Positions 46,528 through 54,650 of a stretch of DNA of 64,000 nt are shown here, piece by piece. The stretch's first letter is position 1, and the number at the start of each line of letters is the position of its first letter. Origin of the DNA: JAENVU01 sp963801105 (lineage in GTDB: Bacteria; Actinomycetota; Acidimicrobiia; IMCC26256; JAENVU01); the NCBI GenBank assembly GCA_963801105.1, contig CAWDDH010000003.1, positions 434,001 to 498,000 on the forward strand. Direction: 5' to 3'. Made by a program: the position numbers and the translations under genes. Under the pieces are notes generated by a model. The model saw only the letters and a program-made list of their open reading frames with translations, was not told where the DNA came from and made no database searches.

Positions 46528-47012
46528 CCGATCACCTCCTGGATCCATGCCGCCCCGGCCCGGAGACCCTCGGGCGGCGCATCGGTCGCCACCGTGGCGA
46601 CCAGGTCTGCGACGGTCACGGCCTGGAGCGACGCTCGCCACGCGAGGTCGGCGCTGCGCATCACCCGGTGGATCCCGCACGGGACCCGGTACGCGCCGGG
46701 CGGCTGCGCCGCCGGACCCCGCTGACGGATCTCCTGACAGCGGAACGCACTCTCACGGCCGTCGATGGCCTCGACCACCGCGAGCACGGTGATCTCGGCG
46801 GCGGGCCGGGCCAGCCGGTACCCGCCGTGCGGTCCGTGGACCGACTCGAGGATCCCGGCGCGGCTCAGCGCCTGGAGGTGCTTGGAGAGGTAGGCGGCGG
46901 GAACCCCGTGGAACTCGGCCAGCCGGGCCGCGGGCAGGGCCCGATCGGGCGGGAGCACCGCCAGGAGCGTGGTCACGTGGAGCCCCGACTCGACGCCGTC
47001 CGAGAGTCGCAT
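46524..47012 (-). CDS. Rrf2-family transcriptional regulator
   Basis: A 162-residue winged-helix regulator. LPAARLAEFHGVPAAYLSKH is the HTH, SRAGILESVHGPHGGYRLAR the wing, and VLAVVEAIDG the hinge before the sensory part. Two Cys (FRCQEIRQ and YRVPCGIHRVM) are present rather than the three that hold an Fe-S cluster in IscR/NsrR, so it may sense thiols or have an incomplete cluster site. ATG 47012 lies directly after an inverted repeat, so it is probably autoregulated. Confidence 0.88.
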   Translation of the reverse strand: MRLSDGVESGLHVTTLLAVLPPDRALPAARLAEFHGVPAAYLSKHLQALSRAGILESVHGPHGGYRLARPAAEITVLAVVEAIDGRESAFRCQEIRQRGPAAQPPGAYRVPCGIHRVMRSADLAWRASLQAVTVADLVATVATDAPPEGLRAGAAWIQEVIG

Positions 47013-47034
47013 AACCCGGATGTTAGATATCCGG
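47013..47034 (-). promoter_or_regulatory. Rrf2 operator overlapping a leaderless promoter
   Basis: CCGGAT (47016-47021) and ATCCGG (47029-47034) form an inverted repeat with a 7-base spacer. It overlaps TAACAT (minus strand, 47025-47020), which lies 7 bases before the ATG at 47012. A repressor bound here would block the polymerase directly. Confidence 0.6.
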
Positions 47035-47058
47035 ATTTAGGGTGTCAAGAACTCGGCG

Positions 47059-47655
47059 TCATCCGTAGCGGTCGAGCCGGCCGAGGGTGCGGCCGTCGGA
47101 CGCGACGTGCGGGAGCACCACGAGATGCCGCCCGAGCGCGGCCCAGTGGTCCCACGCCACGACGGTGAGCCGGACGACCGCCCGGTCGCCCTGCTCGACG
47201 CAGAGTCGGAGCGGCGTGGTGCGGAACCGGCCGAGCCGCAGGCTCGTGTGGGCCGGATGGGACTGGCCCCACCCGATGCGGACCAGGCGGACAGCGGTGA
47301 TCCGGTCGACGGGGAGCGCGGAGCGGCCACGGATCCGCCGGACGGCCAGGAGCTGTGGGCCGAGCTCGACCCGCGGGATCCACGTCGACGCGAGCAGCAG
47401 CCCCAGCACCAGCACGACAGCCCCGGTGCTCGGGGACCAACCCAGCGCGAGGGTCGTCGCCCCCGCACCGACGAGGAGGAGCGCGCCGACGCGCGCCACC
47501 GCCGACGGACGCAGGACCACGACCGGGCTCTCGGCGGGGCTCTCGGCGGTACCCCGGAGCGTCACGCGGCGCTCGGTGGCGAGGGCACCGGCGCCGGGCA
47601 CCGCCGGCTCGGTGCCGAACTCGGCGGGTGGCGCGTGCCCGCGCTCGGTCGACAT
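47059..47655 (-). CDS. Two-helix membrane protein, possible PH-like domain
   Basis: A 198-residue protein. A hydrophilic, Pro/Ala-rich N-terminus of about 55 residues is followed by two adjacent membrane helices (VARVGALLLVGAGATTLALG; GAVVLVLGLLLASTWI), then a beta-rich domain (VELGPQLLAVRRIRGRSALP, VDRITAVRLVRI) resembling bacterial PH domains of small membrane proteins (inference). ATG 47655. It lies just upstream of the Rrf2 gene and transcribes toward it. Confidence 0.6.
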   Translation of the reverse strand: MSTERGHAPPAEFGTEPAVPGAGALATERRVTLRGTAESPAESPVVVLRPSAVARVGALLLVGAGATTLALGWSPSTGAVVLVLGLLLASTWIPRVELGPQLLAVRRIRGRSALPVDRITAVRLVRIGWGQSHPAHTSLRLGRFRTTPLRLCVEQGDRAVVRLTVVAWDHWAALGRHLVVLPHVASDGRTLGRLDRYG

Positions 47656-47781
47656 GGACCCCTCATTGTGGGCCGGTCGGTCCACGCGAGCAAGGCGCGC
47701 CGACCGCGACCGTCCCGGGAACTTCGCCGGTCGCACCGTCGTCGAAGCGACGTCCCTCGCCGTCTCACACCCGGAGCAATC

Positions 47782-48510
47782 ATGCCGAACCTCACCCGTC
47801 GCCACCGTCTCGTCACGCTCGCGGTCGCACTCGCGGCCGGCGCCGTGGCACTCCTCCTGGGCGCGCCGTGGCCGGCCGGCGCGGCGAGGAGCGCGCCGCA
47901 CACCGTCACCACCGAGGCCACCGGCACGGCGAGCGGCGTGCCCGATACGGCCACGATCGTCCTCGGGGTCGACACCCACGCCACGACCGCGGCCGAGGCC
48001 CTCGCCACGAACGCCACGAAGACGAAGGGCGTCATCGACGCGATGATGTTCGTCGGTGTCAAGGAGGACGACATCGCCACGAGCGGCATCTCGCTCTCCC
48101 CCACGTTCGACGGCAAGGGCCACATCACCGGCTACGCGGTGAGCACCCGCATGACCGCCAAGACCCACGACGTGCCCGGCGCGGGCAAGGTCATCGACGC
48201 CGCGGCGAAGCTCGCCGGCGACGACGTCCGCGTCGAGTCGGTGAGCCTCACCATCGAGGACACCGGCGCCGTCCTCCGCCGCGCCCGGACCGAAGCGGTC
48301 CGGACCGCACATGAGCAGGCCGACCAGCTCGCACAGGCCGCGGGCGCGCGTCTCGCCGGGGTCCGCTCGATCGTCGAGCACCGTCGCCAGACCGCGCCTG
48401 AGTACGGCGCCGCCATCGCGCTGCACTCCGACGCGGTGACGAGCATCCCGGTCGCCCCCGGGACCCAGGACCTCGAGATCCAGGTGAAGGTCGTCTACGC
48501 CTTGCAGTGA
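47782..48510 (+). CDS. SIMPL-domain (DUF541) exported protein
   Basis: A 242-residue protein with a signal peptide (LVTLAVALAAGAVALLLG, cleavage near AGAARSA). The SIMPL core is visible in VTTEATGTASGVPDTATIVL, DIATSGISLSPTFDGKGHIT, GYAVSTRMT and the helix TEAVRTAHEQADQLAQAAGA. E. coli YggE and the mammalian namesake belong to the same family; the molecular role is unknown, with YggE linked to oxidative stress. ATG 47782. Confidence 0.88.
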   Translation: MPNLTRRHRLVTLAVALAAGAVALLLGAPWPAGAARSAPHTVTTEATGTASGVPDTATIVLGVDTHATTAAEALATNATKTKGVIDAMMFVGVKEDDIATSGISLSPTFDGKGHITGYAVSTRMTAKTHDVPGAGKVIDAAAKLAGDDVRVESVSLTIEDTGAVLRRARTEAVRTAHEQADQLAQAAGARLAGVRSIVEHRRQTAPEYGAAIALHSDAVTSIPVAPGTQDLEIQVKVVYALQ

Positions 48511-48595
48511 GTCAACGGGAGAGATCCCGGAGCCGGCCCTCCCGGATTCCGCGCCGATCCCGTACCATGGCGCCTCGCGCCGCAGGAGACACGCC

Positions 48596-50086
48596 ATGCC
48601 GGGACCGCAGGACACCGAGCGCTTCGAAGCCCACATGTCCGACTCGGACGCGCTGATGTGGAACATCGAGAAGGACCCGCTCCTGCGCTCGACGATCGTC
48701 ACGGTCCTCTTCTTCGATCGCGCCCCCGACTGGCACACCCTCGCCGGCCGCGTCGAGCGCGGCTCCTGGCTCATCCCGCGGATGCGCCAGCGCGTGGCCA
48801 CTCCCCTGCTGCGCATGGGGCCGCCGCACTGGTCCGCCGACGCGAACTTCGACCTCTGGTACCACCTCCGCCGGGTGCGCGTCTGCGAGCCGAGCGACGA
48901 CGCCGTCCTCGACCTCGCGCGCACCGCCGCGATGGCCGGCTTCGACCGCTCCCGGCCGCTCTGGGAGTACACGCTCGTCGAGGGTCTGTCCGACGACCGC
49001 GCCGCCCTCGTGCTGAAGGTCCACCACTCGATGACCGACGGCGTCGGTGGCATGAAGCTGCTGCTGATGCTGTTCGACTTCGAGCGCGAGCCCCAGGACC
49101 TCGGGCCGCTCGACCAGGTCGAGGCGATCCCGACCTTCGGCGCGACCGACCTCGTGCTGAAATCGCTGAGCCACCGTCGTCGTCGCGCGCTCGGGATGAC
49201 GCGGCGCGCGTTCATCGACGTGTGGAGAGGCGCCGGTGCTCTGGCCACGCATCCCCGCGAGGCGATCAGCCACGCTGCCGAGGTCGGGGGCTCCATCGCG
49301 CGGTTCCTCGCGCCCGCGACCACTCCGCACTCGCACCTCATGCGCGCCCGGACCCTCGCACGCGGGTTGGGCACGCTCGACGTGGCGCTCGACGACCTCA
49401 AGCGCGCGGGCAAGGCGGTGGGCGGATCGCTCAACGACGCGTTCGTCGCCGGGGTCATCGGCGGGCTGGCGCGCTACCACGAGTTCCACGGCGAGCACGT
49501 GGACGACCTCCGGATGGTCATGCCGATCAACCTGCGGGAGACGGCCTCCTCGCTCGGCGGCAACCACTTCACACCCGCACGCTTCCTCGTGCCGATGACG
49601 ATCAAGGACCCGGCCGAACGCATGGTCGAGATCGGGCGGATCGCACGGTCGGTGCGCGACGAGCCTGCCGTCGCACTCACCGACGCGCTGGCCGGCGTCC
49701 TGAACCAACTCCCGACCACGGTGACCACCGCGCTCTTCGGGTCGATGCTGAAGGGCGCGGACTTCGTGACCTCGAACGTGCCGGGAGCCCCGTTCCCGAT
49801 CTACGCCGCCGGCGCCGAGCTCGAGCGCATGTACGCGTTCGGACCGCTCTCGGGCGCAGCGATCAACGTCACCCTCCTGTCGAGCAACGGCACGTGCTGC
49901 ATCGGCGTGAACGTCGACGCGGTCGCGGTGGCGGATCGCGACGTCCTCATGCACTGCCTGCAGGAGGCCTTCGCCGACATCGTGGCGGTGGGCGCCGAGG
50001 CGCAGGCGAGCCGCCGCGGAGTTCTCCGGATCGTAAGGCCCACCGCGTCCGGGCCCGCCGGAACCAGTCCTACCCTGGACCCATGA
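48596..50086 (+). CDS. Wax ester synthase / diacylglycerol O-acyltransferase (WS/DGAT)
   Basis: A 496-residue enzyme esterifying acyl-CoA to diacylglycerol or fatty alcohol for storage lipid. The catalytic motif is VLKVHHSMTDGVGGMKLLLM (HHxxxDG); GSLNDAFVAGVIGGLARYHE, VMPINLRETASSLGGNHFTP and VTSNVPGAPFPIYAAGAELE mark the family's C-terminal domain. ATG 48596 has AGGAG upstream and a TACCAT box at 48563-48568. The stop overlaps the start of the next gene (ATGA). Confidence 0.94.
   Translation: MPGPQDTERFEAHMSDSDALMWNIEKDPLLRSTIVTVLFFDRAPDWHTLAGRVERGSWLIPRMRQRVATPLLRMGPPHWSADANFDLWYHLRRVRVCEPSDDAVLDLARTAAMAGFDRSRPLWEYTLVEGLSDDRAALVLKVHHSMTDGVGGMKLLLMLFDFEREPQDLGPLDQVEAIPTFGATDLVLKSLSHRRRRALGMTRRAFIDVWRGAGALATHPREAISHAAEVGGSIARFLAPATTPHSHLMRARTLARGLGTLDVALDDLKRAGKAVGGSLNDAFVAGVIGGLARYHEFHGEHVDDLRMVMPINLRETASSLGGNHFTPARFLVPMTIKDPAERMVEIGRIARSVRDEPAVALTDALAGVLNQLPTTVTTALFGSMLKGADFVTSNVPGAPFPIYAAGAELERMYAFGPLSGAAINVTLLSSNGTCCIGVNVDAVAVADRDVLMHCLQEAFADIVAVGAEAQASRRGVLRIVRPTASGPAGTSPTLDP
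50071..50076 (+). promoter_or_regulatory. TAnnnT box inside the WS/DGAT 3' end
   Basis: TACCCT lies 6 bases before the ATG at 50083. It could give the oxidoreductase-cytochrome pair its own leaderless promoter within the upstream gene. Confidence 0.4.
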
Positions 50087-50817
50087 CCGCAACGGCCGGT
50101 GATCCGCCGGCGGCCACCGACGACGAGGCGGGCGGGCGGCCACTGGGCCGGCGCCTCTTCCTCGGCCTCGTCGGGCTCGGGACGGTCGGCGTGCTCACGG
50201 GCGCCAAGGTGTCGACCTGGTACCAGGAGCTGGCGAAGAACGACCCCACCGGCTTCACCTCGCTGCTGCCCGGCGGAGGCGGATGGCGGTACTACACGGT
50301 CACCGGCGGTTTCCCCCGACGGCCCGCGGCCAACTGGTCGATGAAGGTGGGCGGCGCGGTCGAACGGCCGTTCACGATCTCCTTCGCCGAGCTCCGGGCG
50401 ATGACGCCGACCCACCTCGACCGCGACTTCCAGTGTGTGACGGGCTGGCGCGTGGCCGACGTGAAGTGGACCGGCGTCCGTCTCGCGGACCTGATCGATC
50501 GCGCCGGAGCCGGAGCGAAGGGTGTGGCCGTGCGGTTCACGAGCTTCGACGGCGCCTACACCGAGAGCCTCACCCTCGAGCAGGCCCGCCGCCCCGATGT
50601 GATCGTCGCGTACGAGCTCGACGGCAAGCCCATCGGCAGCGACCACGGCGGACCGGTCCGCCTCTACGTGGCACCCATGTACGGGTACAAGTCGATCAAG
50701 TGGCTCGACGGCATCTCGGTGACCCCCGAAGTCGTGCCCGGCTACTGGGAGGAGCGCGGCTACGACGTCGACGCCTGGGTGGGCGCCTCGAACGGACGCA
50801 ACGATGAGCACACCTGA
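50083..50817 (+). CDS. Tat-exported molybdopterin oxidoreductase, MsrP/sulfite-oxidase-like
   Basis: A 244-residue molybdopterin-dependent oxidoreductase. The N-terminal RPLGRRLFLGLVGLGTVG is a twin-arginine-type signal. The catalytic domain shows ISFAELRAMTPTHLDRDFQC, the Cys that ligates Mo in DFQCVTGWRV, VKWTGVRLADLIDRAG, and GGPVRLYVAPMYGYKSIKW. Family members reduce methionine sulfoxide in exported proteins or oxidise sulfite. The stop overlaps the start of a cytochrome b gene by 14 bases, so an electron donor is encoded alongside. Substrate undetermined. Confidence 0.88.
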   Translation: MTATAGDPPAATDDEAGGRPLGRRLFLGLVGLGTVGVLTGAKVSTWYQELAKNDPTGFTSLLPGGGGWRYYTVTGGFPRRPAANWSMKVGGAVERPFTISFAELRAMTPTHLDRDFQCVTGWRVADVKWTGVRLADLIDRAGAGAKGVAVRFTSFDGAYTESLTLEQARRPDVIVAYELDGKPIGSDHGGPVRLYVAPMYGYKSIKWLDGISVTPEVVPGYWEERGYDVDAWVGASNGRNDEHT

Positions 50818-51457
50818 CGTCGTCGCTCCGAAGGCGGCCACCCCCGCGTCGAGCCCGCGCCGCGTCCTGCGCTTCACCCGCGTCGAGCGCATCGCCCACT
50901 GGGTGAACGCGGGCCTGTTCCTCGTCGTGATGGCGACGGGCGCCATGTTCCGCTTCGGCATCGGCCAGTCGCTCGTGTCCGACCGCGCGCTCGCCCGCGC
51001 CGTACACGTCTACGCCGGGCTCGGGATCCTCGCCGCCTTCGGCGTCGCGATGGCCGGGCGCTGGGGCCGGGCGCTGCGCCTCGACGTCCGGCGGCTCGGC
51101 CGCTGGACGCGCGACGACACGCGCTGGCTGCGCAGCTTCGGCAGCGACTCCAAGGTGCGTCTCGGCAAGTTCAACCCGGGCCAGAAGCTGAACGCCACGT
51201 TCATCGCCGCGGCGGCCGTGGTCCTCGCGGGCACCGGGTCGATCATGTTCTGGAACAAGCCCTTCTCCACCGACCTGCGGACGGGCGCGGACTTCGTCCA
51301 CGGCTGGTTCGCACTCGGCGTCGGCCTCAGCGTGTTCGGCCACATCCTCATGGCGCTCCGCGACCGCGAGTCGCTGCGGGGCATGACCGGTGGCACGGTG
51401 TCGCTCGCCTGGGCCCGCCACCACCGCCCCGCGTGGCGCGCCGACCCGGTCGACTGA
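50804..51457 (+). CDS. Cytochrome b561-type membrane subunit
   Basis: A 217-residue di-haem cytochrome b-like protein with four hydrophobic helices. Candidate haem ligands are His in RVERIAHWVNAGLFLVVMA, ARAVHVYAGLGILA, DFVHGWFALGVGLSVFGH and its final His. The layout is that of formate-dehydrogenase gamma/thiosulfate-reductase cytochrome b subunits rather than MsrQ. It probably passes quinol electrons to the overlapping molybdopterin protein (inference from gene overlap). Confidence 0.86.
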   Translation: MSTPDVVAPKAATPASSPRRVLRFTRVERIAHWVNAGLFLVVMATGAMFRFGIGQSLVSDRALARAVHVYAGLGILAAFGVAMAGRWGRALRLDVRRLGRWTRDDTRWLRSFGSDSKVRLGKFNPGQKLNATFIAAAAVVLAGTGSIMFWNKPFSTDLRTGADFVHGWFALGVGLSVFGHILMALRDRESLRGMTGGTVSLAWARHHRPAWRADPVD

Positions 51458-51519
51458 CGCGGCTCCGTGGCGCGCGGCGCCGGCGCGGATTCGGCCCGAG
51501 CGCCCGGAGGGCCCACCGC

Positions 51520-51525
51520 TAGGCT
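51520..51525 (+). promoter_or_regulatory. TAnnnT -10 box of serC
   Basis: TAGGCT lies 7 bases before the GTG at 51533; leaderless layout. Confidence 0.5.
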
Positions 51526-51532
51526 CGACCGG

Positions 51533-52669
51533 GTGACGACGGACCCGACCACGATCTCGCTCCCGGCCGAGCTCCGTCCCTCCGACGGGCGCTTCGGCTC
51601 AGGTCCCTCGAAGGTGCGGGTCGAGGCGGTCGCGGCGCTCGCCGAGCGGGCCGGCGACTATCTCGGCACCAGCCACCGCCAGAAGACGGTCAAGTCGGTC
51701 GTGGCCCGCGCCCGGGCCGGGCTCGCGGAGCTCCTCGGTCTCCCCGACGGGTACGAGATCCTGCTCGGCAACGGCGGCACGACCACGTTCTGGGACGCCG
51801 CGAGCTTCGGCCTCGTCGACCGGCGAACCCAGCACCTCGTCTGCGGCGAGTTCTCCTCCAAGTTCGCGACGGTCACCCGCTCCGCGCCGCACCTCGACGA
51901 CCCCGAGGTGATCGAGTCGCCGGCGGGGACCCACCCGGCGTCGCGCGCGAACGCGGACGTCGACGCGTACTGCTGGCCGCACAACGAGACCTCTACCGGC
52001 GTCATGCTCCCGATCCGCCGGCCCGACGGTGCGACGTCGGGCCAGTTGGTCCTCGTCGACGCGACCTCCGGCGCCGGCGGACTCCGCTTCGACCCCGCGG
52101 AGACCGACGTCTACTACTTCGCACCGCAGAAGAGCTTCGCCAGCGACGGCGGGCTCTGGCTCGCCGCGGTCTCCCCGGCTGCGGTCGCCCGCATCGAGCG
52201 CATCCGCGACTCAGGCCGATGGATCCCCGCCAGCCTCGATCTCGGGATCGCGCTCGAGCAGTCCCGGCTCGACCAGACCTACAACACGCCGGCGCTCGCG
52301 ACCCTGTTCCTCCTCGCCGAGCAGGTCGACTGGATGCTCGGCCACGGTGGTCTCGAGTGGGCCGCGAGCCGCTGCGACACGAGCGCCGAGGTGCTCTACG
52401 GCTGGGCCGAGGCCAGCGCGGTGGCATCTCCCTACGTCGCCAAGCCCGACGAGCGCAGCCACGTCGTGGGCACGATCGACTTCATCGACGAGGTGGACGC
52501 CGCCGCGATCGCGAAGGTGCTGCGCGCGAACGGCATCGTCGACACCGAGCCGTACCGCAAGCTCGGCCGGAACCAGCTGCGGATCGCGATGTTCCCCGCG
52601 ATCGAACCCGAAGACGTCGCCACGCTCACGCGTGCGATCGACTTCGTCGTCGAGGCCCTCAGCGGCTGA
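51533..52669 (+). CDS. serC: Phosphoserine aminotransferase
   Basis: A 378-residue class V aminotransferase converting 3-phosphohydroxypyruvate to phosphoserine. DGRFGSGPSKVRVEAVAALA, GTSHRQKTVKSVVARARAGL, LGNGGTTTFWDAASFGLV, PLP Asp in LVLVDATSGAGGL and the Schiff-base Lys in YYFAPQKSFASDGG are those of the actinobacterial SerC type. Only 5 bases separate it from the next gene, so it may be cotranscribed with the UGSC genes. Serine is the metabolic source of selenocysteine, but serC placement may be coincidental. Confidence 0.94.
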   Translation: MTTDPTTISLPAELRPSDGRFGSGPSKVRVEAVAALAERAGDYLGTSHRQKTVKSVVARARAGLAELLGLPDGYEILLGNGGTTTFWDAASFGLVDRRTQHLVCGEFSSKFATVTRSAPHLDDPEVIESPAGTHPASRANADVDAYCWPHNETSTGVMLPIRRPDGATSGQLVLVDATSGAGGLRFDPAETDVYYFAPQKSFASDGGLWLAAVSPAAVARIERIRDSGRWIPASLDLGIALEQSRLDQTYNTPALATLFLLAEQVDWMLGHGGLEWAASRCDTSAEVLYGWAEASAVASPYVAKPDERSHVVGTIDFIDEVDAAAIAKVLRANGIVDTEPYRKLGRNQLRIAMFPAIEPEDVATLTRAIDFVVEALSG

Positions 52670-52674
52670 CCGCC

Positions 52675-54117
52675 ATGGCGACGACCGCACTGCCCGACGG
52701 GCTCGTGGCGATCGTCAAGCGCGACTGTCCGACGTGCACGCTGGTCGGACCCGTCCTCGCCGAGCTGCGCACGCGCTTCCCCGGCACCGTCACCGTCTAC
52801 TCCCAGGACGACCCGACCTTCCCCGAGCCGACGGGCGGCGCACTCGACGACACCGATCTCACGGTGAGCTTCGCGCTCGACCTCGACACGGTGCCGACCC
52901 TGCTGCGGGTGCGCGACGGCGAGGAGATCGGTCGCACGGTGGGTTGGAGCCGCGAGCGGTGGGCCGCGCTCAGCGAGGTCCCCGACCTCGGCGAGGGGCT
53001 GCCCCTGCACCGTCCGGGGTGCGGATCGCGGACCCAGGACCCGGCGATCGCGGCGGCGCACGCGGCGATCGAAGGCGCGGCGCACCTTCGATCCCGGCGG
53101 GTCGAGCTCGGCACCGAGGAGGACGAGGTCGAGGCGATGTTCGACCGCGGGTGGTCCGACGGCCTGCCGCTCGTCCCGCCGACGCCGGCGCGCGTGGTGC
53201 GCATGCTCGCGGGGACGAACCGGGCTCCCGACGACATCGTCGCCGTGATCCCACCGGATCTCGTCGAGTGCACGGTCGAGAAGATCGCGGTCAACGCGGT
53301 CATGGCCGGCTGCCGGCCGGAGTACCTGCCCGTGGTCATCGCCGCGGTCGAGGCCGCGTGCACGGACGAGTTCAACATGCACGGCCTGCTGGCGACGACG
53401 TGGTTCAGCGGACCGGTGATCGTCGTCAACGGACCGATCACCCGCGCGATCGGCATGAACTCGGGCATCAACGCGCTCGGGCCCGGGAACCGCGCGAACG
53501 CGACGATCGGGCGCGCGCTGGCCCTCGTCGTCCGCAACGTCGGCGGCGGCCGGCCCGGCGAGGTCGACCGCGCGACCCTCGGACAACCCGGCAAGTACAC
53601 GTTCTGCTTCGCCGAGCACGAGGACGCGTACTGGGAGCCGATGCACGTCGAACGGGGCTACCACGTGGATCAGAACACCGTCACCCTCTTCGCCGGCGAG
53701 GGTGTCCGGGGAATCGTCGACCAGATCTCGCGCACCCCGGAGTCCCTGACGCGCAGCTTCGCCGCGTGCCTGCGGACGGTGGCGCACCCGAAGCTGCCAC
53801 TCGCGTTCGACGCGATGCTCGTGATCTCGCCCGACCACCTGCGCGTCTACGAGGAGGCCGGCTGGTCCAAGGCCCGCTTCCGCGACGAGATCGGTGACTT
53901 GCTCCTGCTCGACGCGGACGAGCTGATCCGGGGCGTCGACGGGATCGAGGAGGGGGTGCCCGAGAGCCTCGCCGGAACGACCCTGCCCAAGTTCCGCGAC
54001 GGCGGGTTCCTGATCGCCCATGCCGGGGGTGGCGCCGGATTGTTCTCCGGCATCATCGGTGGCTGGGCGAGTGGGAAGATGGGCTCCGCTCCCGTCACCA
54101 ACGAGGTGAGGACATGA
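52675..54117 (+). CDS. Thioredoxin-like domain protein, partner of the UGSC gene
   Basis: A 480-residue protein. Residues 1-100 look like a thioredoxin fold with a redox CxxC (AIVKRDCPTC, Cys18 and Cys21) and the cis-Pro strand DTVPTLLRVRDGEEIGRTVG. A short Cys motif PGCGS at 114-118 recalls the neighbour's U-G-S-C. Residues 150-480 are a conserved domain of unknown function: GWSDGLPLVPPTPARVVRML, TVEKIAVNAVMAGCRPEYLP, VNGPITRAIGMNSGINALGP, GQPGKYTFCFAEHEDAYWEP. The stop overlaps the UGSC start (ATGA). Probably exchanges electrons with the UGSC protein (inference). Confidence 0.75.
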   Translation: MATTALPDGLVAIVKRDCPTCTLVGPVLAELRTRFPGTVTVYSQDDPTFPEPTGGALDDTDLTVSFALDLDTVPTLLRVRDGEEIGRTVGWSRERWAALSEVPDLGEGLPLHRPGCGSRTQDPAIAAAHAAIEGAAHLRSRRVELGTEEDEVEAMFDRGWSDGLPLVPPTPARVVRMLAGTNRAPDDIVAVIPPDLVECTVEKIAVNAVMAGCRPEYLPVVIAAVEAACTDEFNMHGLLATTWFSGPVIVVNGPITRAIGMNSGINALGPGNRANATIGRALALVVRNVGGGRPGEVDRATLGQPGKYTFCFAEHEDAYWEPMHVERGYHVDQNTVTLFAGEGVRGIVDQISRTPESLTRSFAACLRTVAHPKLPLAFDAMLVISPDHLRVYEEAGWSKARFRDEIGDLLLLDADELIRGVDGIEEGVPESLAGTTLPKFRDGGFLIAHAGGGAGLFSGIIGGWASGKMGSAPVTNEVRT

Positions 54118-54641
54118 CGACCCTGCTCGACCCCACGGGCGAGCGACGGCCCGGCACGCGCGAGCTCGCGCCCCGCCCCGCGTCGCTCGACGGCCTCACC
54201 ATCGGTCTCCTCGACATCACGAAGGCGCGCGGCGACGTGTTCCTGGATCAGGTGGCACGCCGACTCGAAGGCCTCGGGCACACGGTGCTGCGGTTCACCA
54301 AGCCCACGTTCACCAAGCCGGCACCGATCGACCTGCGTCACGAGATCACGACGAAGTGCGACGTCGTGATCGAGGCCCTCGCCGACTGAGGATCCTGCAC
54401 GTCGTGCAGTGTGCACGACATCGTGAACCTCGAGGCGTCCGGCCGGCCCGGCGTGTTCGTCGCGTCGACCGAGTTCGTGGACGCGGCGGCAGCCCAGTCT
54501 CTTGCCCTCGGCGCGACGCCGGCCGCGGTCTTCGTCCCGCACCCGATCCAGGACCGCACCGACGACGAGCTCCGCCGTCTGGCCGACGACGCGATCGACG
54601 GACTGCTCGCGGCGATCGCAGGCCCGCCCGCCCCGCAGTAA
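54114..54641 (+). CDS. UGSC-family selenoprotein (in-frame UGA at 54387-54389)
   Basis: A 175-residue protein if UGA 54387 is read as selenocysteine 92. Before the UGA: LTIGLLDITKARGDVFLDQV, ARRLEGLGHTVLRFTKPTF and KCDVVIEALAD. After it, in the same frame: GSCTSCSVHDIVNLEASGRP, GVFVASTEFVDAAA, ending at TAA 54639. The resulting U-G-S-C-x-x-C is the signature of the UGSC family of (seleno)proteins, first noticed in metagenomic surveys. A hairpin at 54401-54419 fits a bacterial SECIS. The TGA is at the exact Sec position and both sides are conserved, so this is not a frameshift or nonsense mutation. Function unknown; presumably thiol/selenol redox. Confidence 0.87.
54390..54419 (+). promoter_or_regulatory. 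Candidate bacterial SECIS element
   Basis: Eleven bases after the UGA a perfect 8-bp stem GTCGTGCA/TGCACGAC (54401-54408, 54412-54419) encloses loop GTG. The loop begins 20 bases after the UGA, within the 16-37 range typical of bacterial SECIS, and has G at its first position (or second, if the closing A-U opens), as SelB recognition needs. Confidence 0.7.
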
Positions 54642-54644
54642 CGT
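54639..54644 (+). promoter_or_regulatory. TAnnnT box at the UGSC stop codon
   Basis: TAACGT begins with the TAA stop of the UGSC gene and lies 6 bases before the GTG at 54651. The next gene may have a leaderless promoter of its own. Confidence 0.4.
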
Positions 54645-54650
54645 CCCGTC

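Noticed and set aside
47656..50143. Long minus-strand frames over the SIMPL and WS/DGAT genes
   Set aside because: Shadows of plus-strand genes with full catalytic motifs.
54411..54641. A separate 76-residue gene starting at GTG 54411 after a 91-residue gene
   Set aside because: It is in the same frame as the upstream half, starts inside the U-G-S-C-x-x-C motif and the SECIS-like stem, and has no ribosome binding site. One selenoprotein explains both pieces.
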